Source: Pigmentiphaga kullae
GTDB taxonomy: Bacteria; Pseudomonadota; Gammaproteobacteria; Burkholderiales; Burkholderiaceae_B
NCBI RefSeq assembly: GCF_004216695.1
Contig: NZ_SGXC01000003.1
Location: 62,001 to 126,000, forward strand
DNA length: 64,000 nt
Direction: 5' to 3'
The notes below the pieces were generated by a model that saw nothing but the letters and a program-made list of their open reading frames with translations, did no database searches and was not told the origin of the DNA. The translations under genes and the position numbers were made by a program. This document shows positions 37,757 through 46,280 of this stretch, piece by piece; the stretch's first letter is position 1, and each line of letters opens with the position of its first letter.

Positions 37757-38554
37757 TCAGGCGGCGGATGCGCGGCGGGACTGCGTGGCCGTGGCCGCGT
37801 CGCTGATGTGGCGCGCGGCGGCCACCACGCGCAGCACGGCCTGTTTCAGCACCTTGTCCTGAAGGCGGAAGGCCGGCGCGGCAAGGGTGATGGCGCCGAT
37901 CAGCGAGCCGGACGGAAAGAAGGCGGGAGCCGACACGCTGCGCACGCCGGCCTCGATCTCGCCGTCGCTGATGGCATAGCCCTGCTCGCGTATGGCCGCC
38001 AGGGACCGTTCCAGCGCCTGCGGGTCGAAGGGCTTGCCGCCGGGTTTCGCCGCGCGCAGGCGCGGCAGCACGCGCGCGCGTTCCTGTTCTTCCAGATAGG
38101 CCAGGTGGACCTTGGCCGACGAGCCCAGGTGCAGCGGCACGTTGCGGACGGGATCGACCGAGACCCGGACGGCTTGCCGGCTTTCCAGTGCCACGGTGCA
38201 GATGACGCGATCGCCGATGCGTGTCGTGAAGAGCACGGTTTCGCCGCTGGCCAGGGCCAGCTCGTGCACGAAGGGCTCGGCGATGGAGGCCGAGGTGCTG
38301 GGGTCCTCGCAACTGCGGACGAGATTGACGAAGGCGGATCCCAGGCGATAGTTGCCAGCCCCGTCCACGTCCTCGATCAGGCCGCGTTCGCGCAGGATCT
38401 GCAGGTAGCGATAGGTGGAGCTGCGCGAGGTCCCGAATTCCCGCGCGATGGCCTGCGCGGAATGGACGGCGCCGGGGGTGACGAACGACAGCCAGATGTC
38501 GACGATGCGTTCGAACGACGGGTAATGCTCCACACCTTCTGCCTGGATCGCCAT
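37757..38554 (-). CDS. IclR-family transcription regulator
   Basis: A 265-residue regulator. The N-terminal winged helix (SFERIVDIWLSF, SAQAIAREFGTSRSSTYRYLQILRERGLIED) precedes an IclR effector domain with SVDPVRNVPLHLGSSAKVHLA. I chose ATG 38554, after GGGAG; the longer frame to 38620 includes the presumed operator. It leads a five-gene leftward set of amidohydrolase, ABC transporter and hydrolase, which it probably controls. Confidence 0.88.
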   Translation of the reverse strand: MAIQAEGVEHYPSFERIVDIWLSFVTPGAVHSAQAIAREFGTSRSSTYRYLQILRERGLIEDVDGAGNYRLGSAFVNLVRSCEDPSTSASIAEPFVHELALASGETVLFTTRIGDRVICTVALESRQAVRVSVDPVRNVPLHLGSSAKVHLAYLEEQERARVLPRLRAAKPGGKPFDPQALERSLAAIREQGYAISDGEIEAGVRSVSAPAFFPSGSLIGAITLAAPAFRLQDKVLKQAVLRVVAAARHISDAATATQSRRASAA

Positions 38555-38570
38555 GATCGCTCCCTGCTGA

Positions 38571-38587
38571 GTCCGGCCATACCGGAC
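38571..38587. promoter_or_regulatory. Candidate IclR operator
   Basis: GTCCGG and CCGGAC are a perfect inverted repeat around CCATA, 17 bp upstream of the IclR start. A second imperfect repeat, CCTCAATGGC...GCCATGAGG, lies at about 38624-38649. Confidence 0.4.
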
Positions 38588-38683
38588 AAGGTGTGTCTCA
38601 TTATAGGAATGCGTTTTCATCCCTCAATGGCCAGTCCAGCCATGAGGGAATCCGGTGCTCCTATACGGGAAACTCCCAGGCGC

Positions 38684-39043
38684 TCAGGCCCGTCGCTGCA
38701 ACCCGATCGTGGCCACCCAAGCCACGCACCAGCCGATCGCGATGCCCAGACTGTCCGCGAACAGGTCCGCCCATTCCGCAGACCGGTCGGGTGTCATGGA
38801 TTGCAGGATCTCGATCAGCGCGCCATAGGCCAGGAGGCCCAGCAGGCGTGGCCACGCGGGGCCGGGATAGGCGAAGCGGGCCAGCGCGGCCAGCACGCCG
38901 AAGCCCAGCAGGTGATTGGTCTTGTCCCAACCGGTGGTGGGCAGGGGAGTGGCGGAGGGCAGGAGGGATAGCGCGAGTATCCCCAGCAGGGCCGCCCAGA
39001 ACAGCGGCTTCCATCCGCCGAAGGCGGTCAGGCGTAGATTCAT
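38684..39043 (-). CDS. VanZ-like small membrane protein
   Basis: A 119-residue protein with four hydrophobic segments and the VanZ-family motifs DKTNHLLGFGVLA and LIEILQSMTPDRSAEWADLFADSLG. The family is named after a teicoplanin-resistance protein but most members have no known role. It sits alone between the IclR regulator and aquaporin Z. Confidence 0.82.
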   Translation of the reverse strand: MNLRLTAFGGWKPLFWAALLGILALSLLPSATPLPTTGWDKTNHLLGFGVLAALARFAYPGPAWPRLLGLLAYGALIEILQSMTPDRSAEWADLFADSLGIAIGWCVAWVATIGLQRRA

Positions 39044-39118
39044 CGGTGTCCGAAGTCAGGCGAAGGGCGGGGAGGTCCCCCGCCCGCCATTATCGCCGTG
39101 CTTCGAGAACGCCCGGTG

Positions 39119-39814
39119 TCAGTTCGTTTCTTTTTCCAGCAGGTGCCGGTAGATCAGTCCGCCGATCGCGCCGCCGATCAGCGGCACGAGCCAGAACACC
39201 CAGAGTTGTTCCAGCGCCCAGCTGCCCTGGTACACGGCCACGCCGGTGCTGCGGGCGGGGTTGACCGAGGTGTTGGTGACCGGGATGCTGATCAGATGGA
39301 TGAGAGTGAGCGTCAGGCCGATGGCCAGCGGCGCCATGCCCGCGGGCGCGCGCTTGTCGGTCGCGCCGTGGATCACGATCAGGAAGAAGGCCGTCAACAC
39401 CAGTTCGCAGACGACCGCCGCGGCCAGCGTATAGCCGCCGGGCGAGTGTTCGCCGTAGCCGTTGGACGCGAAGCCGGCGCTGGCATCGAAGCCCGCCTTG
39501 CCGCTGGCGATCAGGTACAGGACCCCGCCGGCGGCGATGCCGCCCACGACCTGGGCGATGATGTACGGTATGGCGTCCTTGGCCGGAAGACGGCCGCCGG
39601 CGACCAGGCCCACGGTGACCGCCGGGTTGAAGTGCCCCCCGGAGATGTGTCCGACCGCGTAGGCCATGGTCACCACCGTCAGGCCGAAGGCCAGCGCGAC
39701 GCCGGCGAATCCTATGCCCAGCTCCGGAAACGCCGCGGCCAGGACCGCGCTGCCGCAGCCACCCAATACCAGCCAGAACGTACCCAGGAATTCCGCGCAA
39801 AGCTTTTTGCTCAT
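39119..39814 (-). CDS. aqpZ: Aquaporin Z
   Basis: Water channel of the MIP family, 231 residues with six membrane helices. Both pore motifs are intact: NPAV in [11 protein letters not shown] and NPAR in SVNPARSTG. The Gly-rich helix contacts and a selectivity-filter Arg after the second NPA match AqpZ rather than glycerol facilitators. ATG 39814 is chosen over 39865. Confidence 0.95.
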   Translation of the reverse strand: MSKKLCAEFLGTFWLVLGGCGSAVLAAAFPELGIGFAGVALAFGLTVVTMAYAVGHISGGHFNPAVTVGLVAGGRLPAKDAIPYIIAQVVGGIAAGGVLYLIASGKAGFDASAGFASNGYGEHSPGGYTLAAAVVCELVLTAFFLIVIHGATDKRAPAGMAPLAIGLTLTLIHLISIPVTNTSVNPARSTGVAVYQGSWALEQLWVFWLVPLIGGAIGGLIYRHLLEKETN

Positions 39815-39952
39815 ATATCCCCCATATCGTGCAGTGGTCGAGTAGCACGCGGAGCATGCGCCCACTGCGGTTCATGCGCAATCGCGCCGTGATTCTATGA
39901 GGCGTTTGCGCAACGCATGGCGCGGTGTTTGGGCTTGTTTAGCGTGCGGCCG

Positions 39953-40654
39953 TCAGGAGGCGGGCGCGGTCTCCATGGCATGGAGCGCGTCGAGCACGTT
40001 GCGCTCGGTGCCGCTGATGTGACGGCGCAGGAGTTCGACCGCTTGGCCGGTGTCGCGGGCCAGCACCGCGTCGACGATGCGCCGGTGTTCGTCGTTCTTG
40101 CTGCGGTCGGTCTGCCGGTGGCGGGCGGAGAAGCGGCGGAACCGCTCCGCCTGGTCGAACAGGTTCTCGACCAGCCCCAGCAGCAGCGGCGAGCTACAGG
40201 CCGAATAGATACCCAGGTGCAGGGACCGATGGCGATCGGACCAGTCGTCGTCCAGCACCACGGGGCCGGACGCCAGGCGCTTTTCGACCAGGGCCAGGTT
40301 GTGGTGGGCCGCCACGACGCGGCCTTCCCAGAGATCGTCGCCGTGCTCGATGGCGTCGCGCAGGGTCTCGGTTTCGATCATCAGCCGCAGGCGGGTCAGG
40401 TCGCGCATCGCGTCGGCGTGGATGGGCGCGACGCGGAAGCCGCGGTTCTCCAGCGTCCGCACCAGTCCCTGCTGCACCAGCCGGCTCAGGGCCTCTCGCA
40501 GCGGGCTGCTGCTCAGGCCGAAGCGGCGTTGCAGCTCTTCCACGCGCAGGCGCTGTCCCGGCTCGAAATCGCCGCGCACGATGGCCCGGCGCAGGGCGAG
40601 ACAGGCCTGTTCGGTCAGCGGCAGCGCCTCGGGGGCGAGGGTCTCCTGGATCAT
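39953..40654 (-). CDS. GntR-family regulator, FadR/FCD type
   Basis: A 233-residue regulator with a GntR winged helix (ACLALRRAIVRGDFEPGQRLRVEELQRRFGLSSSPLREALSRLVQQGLV) and an FCD domain with His/Asp residues for a metal-bound carboxylate ligand (RHRSLHLGIYSAC, DEHRRIVDAV). It is divergent from the FAH/Bug/oxidoreductase operon, with a strong inverted repeat between them. It probably represses that operon. Confidence 0.9.
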   Translation of the reverse strand: MIQETLAPEALPLTEQACLALRRAIVRGDFEPGQRLRVEELQRRFGLSSSPLREALSRLVQQGLVRTLENRGFRVAPIHADAMRDLTRLRLMIETETLRDAIEHGDDLWEGRVVAAHHNLALVEKRLASGPVVLDDDWSDRHRSLHLGIYSACSSPLLLGLVENLFDQAERFRRFSARHRQTDRSKNDEHRRIVDAVLARDTGQAVELLRRHISGTERNVLDALHAMETAPAS

Positions 40655-40695
40655 GCGGCGACTATGCCAGAAACGGATGTTGCGCACAAACCAAG

Positions 40696-40728
40696 TTTTA
40701 TGCACAATAAATAAAAATGTGCATAAAA
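40696..40728. promoter_or_regulatory. Operator candidate for the divergent GntR regulator
   Basis: TTTTATGCACA (40696-40706) and TGTGCATAAAA (40718-40728) are exact 11-base reverse complements with an 11-bp AT spacer. They end just before the GGAGG ribosome site of the FAH gene, and a half-site TGCGCACAA lies at 40681-40689. Binding here would block the operon promoter or early transcript. Confidence 0.7.
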
Positions 40729-40738
40729 AGGAGGGCGC

Positions 40739-41581
40739 ATGCGACTCGTTTCTTTTCTCAGGAATGGCCGTGCCGGCTACGGCGTCGCCAAGGATGGCGG
40801 CATCGTGGAGCTGGGGGGCCGGCTGGATGCCCCCGACCTGCGCACGCTGCTGGCGCGCGGCATGCAGGACGAGGCCCGGGCGCTGTCGGCCCGGCTGGCG
40901 GCGGATTTTCCGCTGACCGAGGTCCGGCTGATGCCCGTCATCCCCGAGCCCAGCAAGATCATCTGCGTGGGCATCAACTACGTGGCCCATGCCGCCGAGG
41001 CCGGCCGCACGGTGGGCAGGCATCCGGTCATCTTTCACCGGTTCGCCGACACCCTGATCGGCGCCGGACAGCCGCTCCTGCGGCCCCGCGTGTCGGAGCA
41101 GTTCGACTACGAGGGCGAACTGGCCGTGGTGATCGGCAAGGGCGGGCGGCATATCGCTCCTGGCGACGCTATGTCCCATGTCGCGGGCTACACCATCTTC
41201 AACGACGCTTCGGTGCGCGACTGGCAGTTCCACACCCACCAATACGGCATGGGCAAGAACTTCGCCGCCAGCGGGCCGCTCGGCCCCTGGATGGTGACGG
41301 CCGACGAGATCGCCGACTACCGCAAGCTGGAGCTGCGCACCTACGTGAACGGCGAACAGGTCCAGGAAGGCCGGCTTGACGAGCTCGCCTTCGATATTCC
41401 CCATCTGATCGCCTACGTCTCGCAGGCGCTGCCGTGGAACCCGGGCGACATCCTGGCCACCGGCACGCCCAGCGGCATCGGCTTCAAGCGCACGCCGCCG
41501 CTGCTGCTCAAGCAGGGAGACAGCGTGCGCATCGAAGTGACCCAGATCGGAGAACTGGTGAACCCGGTCATGGACGAGTAG
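40739..41581 (+). CDS. Fumarylacetoacetate hydrolase (FAH) family protein
   Basis: A 280-residue FAH-superfamily enzyme. Conserved motifs are KIICVGINYVAHAAE, FDYEGELAVVIGKGGRHI (Glu ligands), HVAGYTIFNDASVRDWQ, GKNFAASGPLGPW and TGTPSGIGF. These enzymes hydrolyse fumarylpyruvate or acylpyruvates, or decarboxylate oxalocrotonate-type products. ATG 40739 follows GGAGGGCGC. It is the first gene of a GntR-controlled set with Bug, oxidoreductase, amino acid synthesis family and VOC proteins. Confidence 0.91.
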   Translation: MRLVSFLRNGRAGYGVAKDGGIVELGGRLDAPDLRTLLARGMQDEARALSARLAADFPLTEVRLMPVIPEPSKIICVGINYVAHAAEAGRTVGRHPVIFHRFADTLIGAGQPLLRPRVSEQFDYEGELAVVIGKGGRHIAPGDAMSHVAGYTIFNDASVRDWQFHTHQYGMGKNFAASGPLGPWMVTADEIADYRKLELRTYVNGEQVQEGRLDELAFDIPHLIAYVSQALPWNPGDILATGTPSGIGFKRTPPLLLKQGDSVRIEVTQIGELVNPVMDE

Positions 41582-41648
41582 CGCACCCGGGGCGCCGTCC
41601 GCGCAGCCGGCGCCCGATCCATCCCTACAAGAACCAGGAGGAGACATC

Positions 41649-42617
41649 ATGCGCATGTGGAGATTGGCGGCGGCGGGCGTTTGCCTGGCCGCCGCGGGGA
41701 TCGCGCACGCCAGCGATTTCCCGCAGCCGGGGCAGGCCGTGCGCATCGTGCATGGCTACGCGGCGGGCGGCAACGCCGACATCATTTCCAGAGTGGTGGG
41801 CCAGGAGATGTCCAGAAACCTTGGGGTACCCGTCGTGATCGAGCCTCGCACGGGCGCGGGCGGCAACATCGCATCGCAGGCGGTGGCCAAGGCGGCGCCC
41901 GATGGCCATACGCTGGTCATGCTCATGGGCGGCCACAGCGTGGCCGGCGCGCTGAGCGACAAGCTGGGTTTCGATCCGGTCAACGATTTCTCGATGATCT
42001 CGACCGTGATGGATTTTCCGTTCTTCATCATGGTCAAGCGCGATGCGCCCTACCGGAACATGGGCGATCTGCTGCAAGCGATGAAGCGGCGCAGCGGCGG
42101 CGTCACGTACGGATCGGCCGGCGTGGGCACGACCCAGCACCTGACGGGCGAACTGCTGGCCGCGCAGGCGGGCGTGCCGCTGTTGCACGTGCCCTATCGC
42201 GGTGGTGCGGCGGCGCTGACCGGCATGCTGGGCGCAGAAGTGGATTTCGTCATCGACACGGCCACCGTGGCCGTCCCGCAGCTCAAGGCCGGAACCATAC
42301 GCGTGCTGGCCGTCAGCAGCCGCGAGCGCTGGGGCGGCCTGAAGGACGTGCCCACGCTGGACGAGTCGGGCTTCACGGGTTTCGACGTCAGTTCGTGGGC
42401 GGGACTGGCCGCGCCGGCCAGGACGCCGGCCGCCGTGGTGGACCGCCTGAACGCCGAGTTGCGCAAGGCGTTGGCGGCGCCCGAGGTGCAGTCCCGGCTG
42501 GAACAGATGGGCGGCGCGATCGCGCCGAGTTCTCCGGATGCGATGAAGCGCCGCATCGCCGGCGAGATCGACCGCTACCTGGCCGTGGCCAGGGACAAGA
42601 ACATACCCCGGCTCTAA
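41649..42617 (+). CDS. Bug-family (TctC) periplasmic binding protein 2
   Basis: A 322-residue solute receptor. The signal peptide (MRMWRLAAAGVCLAAAGIAHA) is followed by the Bug hallmarks: VRIVHGYAAGGNADIISR, EPRTGAGGNIA, YGSAGVGTTQHL and HVPYRGGAAAL. No TctAB partners are nearby. It likely binds the substrate of the surrounding operon. Confidence 0.92.
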   Translation: MRMWRLAAAGVCLAAAGIAHASDFPQPGQAVRIVHGYAAGGNADIISRVVGQEMSRNLGVPVVIEPRTGAGGNIASQAVAKAAPDGHTLVMLMGGHSVAGALSDKLGFDPVNDFSMISTVMDFPFFIMVKRDAPYRNMGDLLQAMKRRSGGVTYGSAGVGTTQHLTGELLAAQAGVPLLHVPYRGGAAALTGMLGAEVDFVIDTATVAVPQLKAGTIRVLAVSSRERWGGLKDVPTLDESGFTGFDVSSWAGLAAPARTPAAVVDRLNAELRKALAAPEVQSRLEQMGGAIAPSSPDAMKRRIAGEIDRYLAVARDKNIPRL

Positions 42618-42652
42618 ACTGCGCCCACTCCCAGACTCCAAGGCATGGAACC

Positions 42653-43645
42653 GTGAAACTCGTACAGATCCACCAGCCTGGCGGGCCCGACGCGCTCGTC
42701 ATCGCCAACGTGCCGGCGCCCGTGCCCGGGCCGGGCCAGGTCCGCGTTGCGGCGCGCGCCATAGGCGTGGGCCGGCCCGACGTGTTGATGCGCAACGGCA
42801 CCTATAAATGGATGCCGCCGCTGCCGGCGACGCCGGGAGGCGAGATGGCCGGCGTGATCGACGCGGTGGGCGAAGGCGTCGCGCCGGAACTGGCCGGCCG
42901 ACGCGTGCTGGTCAGCGCGCGGGAACTGGTCCAGCGCGGCGGCTGCTATGCCGAGGCGATCTGCGTGCCGGCCGATGCGCCGTTCGACCTGCCGGCGGCC
43001 ATCTCCTTCGAGGCCGCGCTCAGCCTGCCCAATTTCCTGATGGCCGATGCGCTGCTGAATCGCTGCAATCCGGGCGTGCAGGCGCGCCGCGTCCTGTTGA
43101 CCGGCGCCGCCGGCGGCGTGGCGTCGACGGTGATCCAGCTGGCCCGGCTGCAGGGCAGCGAAGTCATCGGGGTGGTCAGTTCCGCCGAGAAGGCGGCTTT
43201 CGCCGCCGCGATGGGGGCCACGCACGTGATCGATCGCCTGCGCGAGTCCATCCCGGAACGCGTCATGGCGCTGACCGGCGGCGCGGGCGTGGACCTGGCC
43301 CTGGATCACATCGGCGCGGGCATCCTGGTGGACTGCCTGCACGCGCTGGCCCCGTTCGGCATGGCCGTGTCCTACAACATCGTGGGCGGGCCGCCGCAGC
43401 CGGAGATCTTCGGAGAACTGCGCAAGCTGGTGGGCCGCAGCCTGGCCGTGCGCTGCTTCTCCATCCACAGCTTCGACCACGACCGCGCCACGCGCCGCAC
43501 GGCCACCGAACGCCTGATTGGCCTGATGGCCGAAGGGCGCATCACGCCGCCCGCGGCCACCCGCATGCCGCTGGACGCCGTCCGGGATGCCCATCGCATT
43601 CTCGACGCCGGCGCAACCATGGGCAAGATCATCCTCATCCCCTGA
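42653..43645 (+). CDS. Zinc-independent alcohol dehydrogenase / quinone oxidoreductase-like protein
   Basis: A 330-residue medium-chain dehydrogenase. The N-terminal GroES-like part (GPDALVIANVPAPVPGPGQVRVAARAIGVGRPDVLMRNG, PGGEMAGVIDAVGEGV) lacks the zinc ligands of classical ADHs. The NADPH site is LTGAAGGVASTVIQLAR. The family reduces quinones or enones. I chose GTG 42653, because the ATG at 42645 is out of frame. Its role in this operon is unknown. Confidence 0.88.
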   Translation: MKLVQIHQPGGPDALVIANVPAPVPGPGQVRVAARAIGVGRPDVLMRNGTYKWMPPLPATPGGEMAGVIDAVGEGVAPELAGRRVLVSARELVQRGGCYAEAICVPADAPFDLPAAISFEAALSLPNFLMADALLNRCNPGVQARRVLLTGAAGGVASTVIQLARLQGSEVIGVVSSAEKAAFAAAMGATHVIDRLRESIPERVMALTGGAGVDLALDHIGAGILVDCLHALAPFGMAVSYNIVGGPPQPEIFGELRKLVGRSLAVRCFSIHSFDHDRATRRTATERLIGLMAEGRITPPAATRMPLDAVRDAHRILDAGATMGKIILIP

Positions 43646-43660
43646 CACCTAGGAATCCTC

Positions 43661-44242
43661 ATGTCGCTCGTCGCCATTCGCAAGACCCAGTTGTCCATCG
43701 AGACCATCCTGCACGAACGCGGCCCCGCGGCGGCGACGCCGCTGCGGGTGGGCACGGCGCTGGCCGTGGTCGCCAATCCCTACGCCGGCCGCTACGAACC
43801 CGACCTGCTGCCCTTCATGCAGGCGCTGCGCGAACTGGGGCGCGATCTGTCGCGCCAGTTGGCCGATGCGCTGGGCGGGGCCGCGAGCGTGGAGGCCTAT
43901 GGCAAGGGCGCGATCGTGGGCGAGGATGGCGAACTGGAACATGGCGCCGTCTGGCACGAGGCGGGGGGCTGGGCCATGCGCGAAGTGCTGGGCGAGCGCA
44001 AGGCCATCGTGCCGGCCGCCAAGACCATAGGCCACGCGGGGACGCGGCTGATGATCCCGCTGGGCCATACCCAGGCCGCATTCGTGCGCAGCCATTTCGG
44101 CGTGGCGGAGATGACCCTGTGGGATGCGCCGCGGCGCGACGAGATCCTGTTCGGCCTGGCGATGGCCACGGGAGGGCGCGTCCATGCGCGGCTGGGCGGG
44201 CTGGCGGCCCGGGACGTACAGGGCCGGGACGGCCTGCGCTGA
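43661..44242 (+). CDS. Amino acid synthesis family protein (DUF1185)
   Basis: A 193-residue protein matching the small family named amino acid synthesis (IRKTQLSIETILHERG, VVANPYAGRYEPDL, SVEAYGKGAIVGEDGELEHGAVWH, TRLMIPLGHTQAAFVRSHF). Despite the name, its biochemical role is not known. Members are often beside FAH hydrolases, Bug proteins and flavin reductases in degradation operons, as here. Confidence 0.82.
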   Translation: MSLVAIRKTQLSIETILHERGPAAATPLRVGTALAVVANPYAGRYEPDLLPFMQALRELGRDLSRQLADALGGAASVEAYGKGAIVGEDGELEHGAVWHEAGGWAMREVLGERKAIVPAAKTIGHAGTRLMIPLGHTQAAFVRSHFGVAEMTLWDAPRRDEILFGLAMATGGRVHARLGGLAARDVQGRDGLR

Positions 44243-44267
44243 CGATAGACGGATAAGGGAGAAACCC

Positions 44268-44810
44268 ATGGCGGTATCGGCATTGCCCAGCTTGTCCCAT
44301 TTCGGCATCTACGTGCATGACGTGGAGCGCATGGTGGCCTTCTACACGCGGGTGTTCGGCCTGAAGGAGACCGACCGGGGCCAGGGCTCCACCTTTCGCA
44401 ACACCCTGGTCTTCCTGAGCGCGCGGCCCGAGCAGCACCATCAGTTGGTGCTGGCTTCGGGCCGGCCCGCGGACGCCACGTTCAGCACCGTGATGCAGAT
44501 GTCGTTCAAGGTGCAGGCCATCGACGACCTGCGCCGCATCCACCGCGACGCGCTGGCCGAAGGCGCGACCGGCATGCGCGGCCTGAACCACGGCAACGCG
44601 CTGTCCATCTATTTTTCGGACATCGAGGGCAATACCGTCGAGGTCTATATGGATACTCCCTACCACGTGGCCCAGCCGCATGGCGATCCGCTCGACCTGG
44701 ACCTGCCCGATGCCGTACTGCTGGAGCAGACCGAACGGCTGTGCCGGCAGGACCCGACCTTCATGCCGCGCGAGGAATGGGAGCGGCGCTTCGTCGCCTC
44801 GCTCGGCTAG
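44268..44810 (+). CDS. VOC-family protein (glyoxalase/extradiol dioxygenase fold)
   Basis: A 180-residue protein of the vicinal oxygen chelate superfamily. The metal-binding pattern fits [14 protein letters not shown] (His), [11 protein letters not shown] (His) and [11 protein letters not shown] (Glu), as in extradiol-dioxygenase-like proteins. It is the last gene of the GntR-controlled operon. It could be a ring-cleavage enzyme, an isomerase or a lyase. Confidence 0.85.
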   Translation: MAVSALPSLSHFGIYVHDVERMVAFYTRVFGLKETDRGQGSTFRNTLVFLSARPEQHHQLVLASGRPADATFSTVMQMSFKVQAIDDLRRIHRDALAEGATGMRGLNHGNALSIYFSDIEGNTVEVYMDTPYHVAQPHGDPLDLDLPDAVLLEQTERLCRQDPTFMPREEWERRFVASLG

Positions 44811-44919
44811 CGCGCCGGCCACGGGTGTCAATGCTGCCAGCCGGGGTATTACCTTATGGGAAGGAGGGGCAGGCTACTATGGCGGCCATCCGCAATACCG
44901 CACGTTCCAGGAGCGAAAC

Positions 44920-46143
44920 ATGCCCCAAGCCCCCATGCGCCTTCCCGTCTACATGGACTACAGCGCCACCACGCCGGTCGATCCGCGCGTCGTCGACGCC
45001 ATGGTGCCCTATCTGTACGAGAAGTTCGGCAATCCCGCCTCGCGCAGCCACGCCTACGGCTGGGAGGCCGAGGAAGCGGTCGAGACCGCGCGCGGCCACG
45101 TCGCGGCGCTGCTGAACGCCGACCCGCGCGAGATCGTCTGGACCTCGGGCGCCACCGAAGGCAACAACCTCGCCATCAAGGGCGCGGCGAATTTCTACGC
45201 CGAGCGCGGCAAACACATCATTACCGTCAAGACCGAGCACAAGGCAGTCCTGGACACCTTCCGCGAACTCGAGCGCCAGGGCTTCGAGGCCACCTACCTG
45301 GACGTGGACGAGGACGGCCTGCTGCCGCTCGAGCGCCTGGAGGCCGCCATCCGCCCGGACACCATCCTGGTCTCGGTCATGCTGGTCAACAACGAGATCG
45401 GCGTGATCCAGGACGTGCAAGCCATCGGCAAGCTCTGTCGCGAGCGCGGCGTGCTGTATCACTGCGATGCGGTGCAGGGCGCGGGCAAGGTGCCCATCGA
45501 CGTCCAGTCCTTCCCGGTCGACCTGCTGACGGTGACCGCGCACAAGCTCTACGGTCCCAAAGGCATAGGCGCCCTGTACGTGCGGCGCAAGCCGCGCGTG
45601 CGGATCGAGGCGCAGATGCACGGCGGCGGCCACGAGCGCGGCATGCGCTCGGGCACGCTGGCCACGCACCAGATCGTCGGCATGGGCGAGGCCTTCCGCC
45701 TGGCCAAACTGGAAATGCAGCTGGAGTCGGCGCGCGTCGGCAAGCTGCGCGACCGGCTGCTGGCCGGCCTGTCCGAGATGAAGGAGGTCTACGTGAACGG
45801 CAGCCTCGAACACCGCGTGCCGCACAACCTCAACATGAGCTTCAACTTCGTCGAAGGCGAGTCGCTCATCATGGCGATCAAGGACGTCGCCGTGTCGTCG
45901 GGGTCGGCCTGCACCTCGGCGTCGCTGGAGCCTTCCTTCGTGCTGCGCGCCCTGGGCCGCAGCGACGAACTGGCGCACAGTTCCATCCGCTTCACGCTGG
46001 GCCGCTTCACCACCGAGCAGGAAGTCGATTTCGTCGTCGACCTGATCAAGGGCAAGGTCGCCAAGCTGCGCGAGCTCAGCCCGCTCTGGGAGATGTACCA
46101 GGACGGCGTGGACCTGAGCACCATCCAGTGGGCCGCCCACTAG
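44920..46143 (+). CDS. iscS: Cysteine desulfurase IscS
   Basis: PLP enzyme that moves sulfur from cysteine to iron-sulfur scaffolds and tRNA thiolation. It has 407 residues, group I type. The PLP lysine is in [10 protein letters not shown] and the catalytic loop is [21 protein letters not shown]. The C-terminus with [13 protein letters not shown] is the canonical IscS tail. ATG 44920 follows CAGGAGCGAAAC. Unusually, no iscR, iscU, iscA or hscBA genes are adjacent. Confidence 0.96.
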   Translation: MPQAPMRLPVYMDYSATTPVDPRVVDAMVPYLYEKFGNPASRSHAYGWEAEEAVETARGHVAALLNADPREIVWTSGATEGNNLAIKGAANFYAERGKHIITVKTEHKAVLDTFRELERQGFEATYLDVDEDGLLPLERLEAAIRPDTILVSVMLVNNEIGVIQDVQAIGKLCRERGVLYHCDAVQGAGKVPIDVQSFPVDLLTVTAHKLYGPKGIGALYVRRKPRVRIEAQMHGGGHERGMRSGTLATHQIVGMGEAFRLAKLEMQLESARVGKLRDRLLAGLSEMKEVYVNGSLEHRVPHNLNMSFNFVEGESLIMAIKDVAVSSGSACTSASLEPSFVLRALGRSDELAHSSIRFTLGRFTTEQEVDFVVDLIKGKVAKLRELSPLWEMYQDGVDLSTIQWAAH

Positions 46144-46174
46144 GCTGCAGGAACGGGCTGGCGGCGCGGCTGCC

Positions 46175-46191
46175 ATTTCGCCTGCCGAAAT
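46175..46191. promoter_or_regulatory. Inverted repeat upstream of the CoA-transferase gene
   Basis: ATTTCG and CGAAAT are a perfect inverted repeat around CCTGC in the 137-bp gap after iscS. It may be an operator of the CoA-transferase gene; the binding protein is unknown. Confidence 0.35.
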
Positions 46192-46280
46192 AGGCCAAGA
46201 AACCCCGGTGCGCCCAAGGCCGGCGGGGCTATGCTGCGGGGGTCCGTGATTTCCCGCCGCGCAGCGCGGCCTTGCCCTTC

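Noticed and set aside
43815-44831. Long - strand frame opposite the amino acid synthesis family and VOC genes
   Set aside because: A shadow frame without motifs; the + strand genes have ribosome sites and clear family matches.
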